Made by a program: the position numbers and the translations under genes. Below are positions 60,415-64,000 of a stretch of 64,000 nucleotides of DNA, in pieces. The stretch is from JANYCG01 sp031386665. Its GTDB lineage: Bacteria; Pseudomonadota; Gammaproteobacteria; Burkholderiales; Burkholderiaceae_C. How positions within the stretch are numbered: position 1 is the stretch's first letter; the number at the start of each line of letters is the position of its first letter. The stretch covers positions 1-64,000 of the forward strand of contig JANNCN010000056.1 of assembly GCA_031386665.1 (NCBI GenBank), in the 5' to 3' direction. Under the pieces are notes generated by a model that saw nothing but the letters and a program-made list of their open reading frames with translations, did no database searches and was not told the DNA's origin.

Positions 60415-62101
60415 TCCGGCTTTAGCGCAAAAGTCTCAAGCGCTGGGCGATGCTTTGGTCAGCGCGGGCAAGCTTTCAGCCCGTGACCTGGATCGCGCGG
60501 ACGCAGCTCGGGCAGAAACGGGTGGTGCCATCGGCGCGGTCTTGGTCAATTTGGGGTTGGTGTCTGAGCTTGATGTGGCGCAGGCCCAAGCGCAGTTGCT
60601 GGGCATTGCGTTTGTCCCTGGCGATGACTTTCCCGCCGTCACACCTGAAATCGAAGGTTTGCAAATTGACTTTTTGCGGGCGCACAGTGTTTACCCACTT
60701 CGTCTGGAAGGCTCTAAATTGCTGGTTGCCATGGCAGTTCCTGATGATGCTTTTGTGCTCAAAGCAATCAGATTAGCCTCTGGCCAAACCATCCAGCCCT
60801 GCGCAGCGCTGGCCTCCGACATTCAAAAGGCGCTGGCGGCCAACGATGACGCGCTGGACATTGAAGACGCGGACACCCCCGAGGCCGACTCAGGCGACTT
60901 TGTCGAACACCTGAAAGACCTGGCCAGCGTGGCCCCGGTCATCCGCATGGTGAACCAAATCATTGGTCAAGTCACCGACCTGCGCGCGTCGGACATTCAT
61001 TTAGAGCCGTTTGACGACGGTTTGCATGTGCGCTACCGGGTTGACGGGGTCATTTACACGTCTGAAGTGATTGCCCCGCAGCACAGCGCCGCCGTGAATT
61101 CGCGCATCAAACTGATGGCGCACCTGGACATTGCCGAGCGGCGTTTGCCACAAGATGGGCGCATCAAAATTCGCGTCAAAGGCCGCGAGCTTGACCTGCG
61201 TGTGTCCACCGTGCCCACAGTGCATGGCGAGAGCGTGGTGATGCGGGTTTTAGATCGCTCCAGCGTGCGTTACAGCCTGGACGCCATGGGTTTTGCACCC
61301 GACAACCTGACGCGGTTTAACCAACTGTTGGCGCGCCCCCATGGCATTTTGCTGATCACCGGGCCCACGGGTTCGGGCAAAACCACCACGCTGTACACGG
61401 CCTTGTCAAAGCTGGACGCCAGCGCCCACAAAATCATCACGGTTGAAGAGCCGGTCGAATACCAGCTTGAAGGCATCAACCAAATTCAGGTGCATCCGCA
61501 AATCGGGCTCACCTTCGCCAGCGCCTTGCGTTCCATCTTGCGCCAAGACCCCGACATCATCATGATTGGTGAAATGCGCGACGGCGAAACCGCGCAAATT
61601 GCCGTTCAGTCCGCGTTGACAGGGCATTTGGTGCTGTCAACTTTGCACACCAACACGGCGGCAGGTGCCATCGTGCGGCTGCAAGACATGGGGGTAGAGC
61701 CTTACCTGATCACGTCTTCAGTCAACGGCGTCATGTCGCAGCGCTTGGTGCGCCGTCTGTGCGACCACTGCAAACAGCCATACGAGCCCGCGCCGTCCGT
61801 GCGGGAAAGCAGTGGGCTGCAACGCTTGGGCTTGGGTGCTGCCAAACTTTACAAAGCCGTGGGATGCGAGCATTGCAGGCAAACCGGCTACCTGGGGCGG
61901 TGCGGCATTCACGAATTGCTGGTGATTGACGACAGCGTACGAAGGGGCATTTTGGATGGTTTGGATGCTTCGGCATTGCACCACGTTGCCACCAAAGCGG
62001 GCATGGCGACTTTGTACGAAGATGGCTTGCGCAAAGTGGCGGCGGGCATCACCAGCCTGGAGGAGTTGTTGCAGGCGACCGAGGACCACACGGATGCCTG
62101 A
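60371..62101 (+). CDS. gspE: Type II secretion ATPase GspE
   Basis: The cytoplasmic hexameric ATPase that powers pseudopilus assembly, 576 residues. The N-terminal T2SSE domain is followed by the ATPase core with Walker A GPTGSGKTT near residue 331, the Asp box region IIMIGEMRDGETAQIAVQSALTGHLVLSTLHTN and the zinc-binding Cys pairs CDHC and CEHC near 466 and 499. It overlaps gspF by eight bases and starts a gspEFGH operon. gspD is not in the window. Confidence 0.93.
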   Translation: MTAFASTVAVHPRIDPALAQKSQALGDALVSAGKLSARDLDRADAARAETGGAIGAVLVNLGLVSELDVAQAQAQLLGIAFVPGDDFPAVTPEIEGLQIDFLRAHSVYPLRLEGSKLLVAMAVPDDAFVLKAIRLASGQTIQPCAALASDIQKALAANDDALDIEDADTPEADSGDFVEHLKDLASVAPVIRMVNQIIGQVTDLRASDIHLEPFDDGLHVRYRVDGVIYTSEVIAPQHSAAVNSRIKLMAHLDIAERRLPQDGRIKIRVKGRELDLRVSTVPTVHGESVVMRVLDRSSVRYSLDAMGFAPDNLTRFNQLLARPHGILLITGPTGSGKTTTLYTALSKLDASAHKIITVEEPVEYQLEGINQIQVHPQIGLTFASALRSILRQDPDIIMIGEMRDGETAQIAVQSALTGHLVLSTLHTNTAAGAIVRLQDMGVEPYLITSSVNGVMSQRLVRRLCDHCKQPYEPAPSVRESSGLQRLGLGAAKLYKAVGCEHCRQTGYLGRCGIHELLVIDDSVRRGILDGLDASALHHVATKAGMATLYEDGLRKVAAGITSLEELLQATEDHTDA

Positions 62102-63383
62102 TTTCTCTTGGCGGGCAGCCCGGGCAGACGCTCAGATCATCGAAGGCAAGCTCCAGGCGGCCAGCAGCGCCCAAGCCCTGACCCAGCTTTTGGCCCAAGG
62201 CTTGACGCCTATCCAAATCGACGAAACCTCGGCAGGCGCGATGACAGGCACCCTGCAGGCGGGCGGGCGGTCCAGCCCCGTTTCAAATGGCCAGACCGCG
62301 GCACAAACAAGCGGTCAACCCGTTACGGGGGGGCTTTTTTCATCCAATGGAATCCAGCAAGCCGACATTTTGGCCATGACCAGCGAGTTGTCGATCATGC
62401 TGAAAGCTGGGCTGTCGCTGGACAATGCCTTGCGCGTTCTCATTGGCATGAGCCCCAAACCGCAAATGGTAGCGCTGACCCAAACTCTGCTGGACGACGT
62501 CAAAAGTGGCGTCTCCTTGAGCCAAGCGCTCAAACGCCATCCGCAGCAATTTGGCGACTTTTACATCAACATGATCCGCTCTGGCGAAGCTGGAGGGCAG
62601 CTCAGCGCGGTTTTGGAGCGTCTGGTGGAGCACCTGGAACGCCTTCGCGCCCTTCGTGAAAGTGTGGTTTCAGCCACCATTTACCCCGCAATTCTTCTTG
62701 GGGTGGCGGTTTTGTCGCTGGTTGCCATGCTCGGTTTTGTGGTGCCGCAATTCGAAACCCTGTTCAAGGGCATGGGGGACGCGCTGCCTGCGCCCACCCG
62801 CATCGTGATGGCTATGGGGCGCATTTTTTCTGATTTTTGGCCAGTGATTGCGGCCATTGGCGCGCTGGTTTTCTTGGCGGTTCGCGGTTGGTGGCGCACA
62901 CCGTCTGGCCAACAGTGGTGGCAAGCCCGCGTTTTGCGGTTGCCCATGGTCGGCAAGTTGCTGCTCAAGTACGATTTAACCTTGTTTGCGCGGTCTTTCG
63001 GGACGCTGTTAGGCAATGGCGTACCTTTGCTCACAGCCTTGCAAATTGCCATCCAAACGATCGGCAATGTCAATTTGCAGCAAGCCCTGTCCAACGTTGG
63101 CCCCAAGGTCAAAAGCGGCGGCAAACTGACCGATGCGCTTCAAAGCACGGGCATTTTTGAACCTTTGGCCCTCAGTCTGGTCAAAGTAGGTGAGGAAACC
63201 GGACGCATGGGCCCCATGTTGCTGGAACTGGCCCGCATTTTCAACCGCGATGTAGAAACTGGCATCAAGCGGGGCTTGACTTTGCTAGAGCCGCTGTTGA
63301 TCCTGATTTTGGGCGTGCTGATCGCGTCCATCATTGTCTCCATCCTCCTTGGAATCCTCTCCATCAATGACCTCGCCGTATAA
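62094..63383 (+). CDS. gspF: Type II secretion inner-membrane protein GspF
   Basis: The polytopic platform protein of the secretion machine, 429 residues. Two repeated T2SSF domains are visible (LAMTSELSIMLKAGLSLDNALRVLIG and LTLFARSFGTLLGNGVPLLTALQIA), each followed by helices. A Gly/Ser/Thr-rich insert near residues 45-80 separates the N-terminal segment from the first T2SSF domain. Start ATG at 62094. Confidence 0.94.
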   Translation: MPDFSWRAARADAQIIEGKLQAASSAQALTQLLAQGLTPIQIDETSAGAMTGTLQAGGRSSPVSNGQTAAQTSGQPVTGGLFSSNGIQQADILAMTSELSIMLKAGLSLDNALRVLIGMSPKPQMVALTQTLLDDVKSGVSLSQALKRHPQQFGDFYINMIRSGEAGGQLSAVLERLVEHLERLRALRESVVSATIYPAILLGVAVLSLVAMLGFVVPQFETLFKGMGDALPAPTRIVMAMGRIFSDFWPVIAAIGALVFLAVRGWWRTPSGQQWWQARVLRLPMVGKLLLKYDLTLFARSFGTLLGNGVPLLTALQIAIQTIGNVNLQQALSNVGPKVKSGGKLTDALQSTGIFEPLALSLVKVGEETGRMGPMLLELARIFNRDVETGIKRGLTLLEPLLILILGVLIASIIVSILLGILSINDLAV

Positions 63384-63409
63384 TTTTGGCCACTCAAATT
63401 CTTCATTTC

Positions 63410-63853
63410 ATGACTAAAACTCAAGGCGCTCAAAACGCAAAAATCCGCGGAGACAGAGGCTTCACCCTCATTGAACTGTTGGTTGTTCTGGCGATTTTGA
63501 CCCTGCTGGCGGGCTTGGTGGGTCCCAGGGTGTTAAATCAGCTGGGCGGTGCCAAGTCCAAAACGGCTGCGCTGCAAATTGCCGACTTTGACAAGTCGCT
63601 TGAACTCTTCAAGCTGGATGTTGGGCGCTACCCCACAGGCAAAGAGGGCCTGGACGCACTGGCCAACAAACCCGCCAGCGTGACAGGCTGGAATGGCCCT
63701 TACTTAAAAGGTGGTGTGCCCAACGATCCATGGGGCAAGCCTTATGTCTTCAACAGCCCTGCAGCCAACGGCGGCATTGAAATTATTTCTTTGGGTGCAG
63801 ACGCTGCCACGGGCGGTGAAGGCGAAAACGCAGACATTCGCAACAAACCCTGA
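63410..63853 (+). CDS. gspG: Type II secretion major pseudopilin GspG
   Basis: The main pseudopilin, 147 residues. The prepilin peptidase site is GDRGFTLIELLVVLAILTLLAGLVGP, and the calcium-binding C-terminal region (DPWGKPYVFNSPAANGGIEIISLGADAATGGEGENADI) is the GspG hallmark. The ATG at 63410 yields a short charged leader. It follows gspF by 26 bases. Confidence 0.96.
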   Translation: MTKTQGAQNAKIRGDRGFTLIELLVVLAILTLLAGLVGPRVLNQLGGAKSKTAALQIADFDKSLELFKLDVGRYPTGKEGLDALANKPASVTGWNGPYLKGGVPNDPWGKPYVFNSPAANGGIEIISLGADAATGGEGENADIRNKP

Positions 63854-63908
63854 GGTTTGTGCTGTCAGCCGTTTGCCTCATTTAAATCCATTGCAAACAG
63901 AGCCCTGA

Positions 63909-64000
63909 ATGGTTCACGACAACCACAGCGGCTTGAATAGAGAATTCCGCAACGGGTTCACTTTGATTGAACTGCTGGTGGTGATTGCAATTGCCGCCTT
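63909..64000 (+). CDS. gspH: Type II secretion minor pseudopilin, probably GspH (cut by window end)
   Basis: The first 30 codons of a pseudopilin: a short leader then NGFTLIELLVVIAIAA, a prepilin peptidase site followed by a hydrophobic helix. The position right after gspG suggests GspH. The gene runs off the end of the window. Confidence 0.75.
   Translation, partial: MVHDNHSGLNREFRNGFTLIELLVVIAIAA

Overview
The window looks like a chromosomal piece of a betaproteobacterium of the order Burkholderiales, most likely a Comamonadaceae member (Rhodoferax/Polaromonas/Limnohabitans-like). This rests on protein families and gene order (engB beside a cytochrome c4; msrPQ-lysA-lptM-cyaY-mrcA-pilMNOPQ-aroKB; Bug/TctC binding proteins; a DUF2844/DUF3443 pair), not on a marker gene, so the genus is open. 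No phage genes, transposases, rRNA or CRISPR arrays were seen. There is one tRNA, tRNA-Arg(CCU).

Layout. 1-5.7 kb: envelope sugar genes (sialidase-like BNR protein, polytopic membrane protein, GT39 ArnT-like transferase, GtrA, GT9). 5.8-9.2 kb: metK and two divergent LpxL-type lipid A acyltransferases. 9.2-11.8 kb: alpha/beta hydrolase, GNAT, engB. 11.9-19.4 kb: cytochrome c4, msrPQ, lysA, lptM, cyaY and penicillin-binding protein 1A. 19.7-28.6 kb: the type IV pilus assembly operon pilMNOPQ, an Ig-like lipoprotein and aroKB, joined by very short or overlapping junctions. 28.6-34.6 kb: DUF2844/DUF3443, tRNA-Arg, a MoxR ATPase/VWA operon and a second diheme cytochrome c. 34.9-38.1 kb: DUF1841 and the beta-ketoadipate end enzymes pcaI-pcaJ-pcaF. 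38.1-41.5 kb: a PIN/NYN-like protein with a Lys/Ala-rich tail, then three toxin-antitoxin modules (hicAB, AbrB-VapC, VapBC). 41.9-59.0 kb: a catabolic and transport island (HIBADH-type dehydrogenase, amidohydrolase, two Bug proteins, a two-subunit Mo/Fe-S hydroxylase, an NMT1-like binding protein, LysR, an NTF2-like protein, Dabb, nitroreductase, hydroxyquinol-type intradiol dioxygenase, a Liv-type ABC importer, TauE). 59.1-64 kb: GT2 transferase and the start of a type II secretion operon (gspE-F-G-H).

How it may fit together (inference): the island looks built to import an aromatic or N-heterocyclic compound, hydroxylate and deaminate it, and cleave the ring by intradiol dioxygenation. The product could enter central metabolism through 3-oxoadipate, for which pcaIJF lie 4-6 kb upstream. 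The substrate is not determinable from sequence.

The most unusual non-coding signal is a dispersed AT-rich repeat family (five copies, about 115-195 bp, at 10.2, 14.7, 34.7, 41.6 and 59.0 kb). Each copy joins a conserved core of about 50 bp to a perfect or near-perfect palindrome, and the palindromes fall into three types. One copy is a head-to-head double form with 21-bp perfect arms. Another supplies the stop codons of both convergent neighbours as well as a bidirectional terminator. A second structured element at 39.17-39.26 kb forms a 32-bp stem whose wobble pairs all favour RNA read from the + strand.
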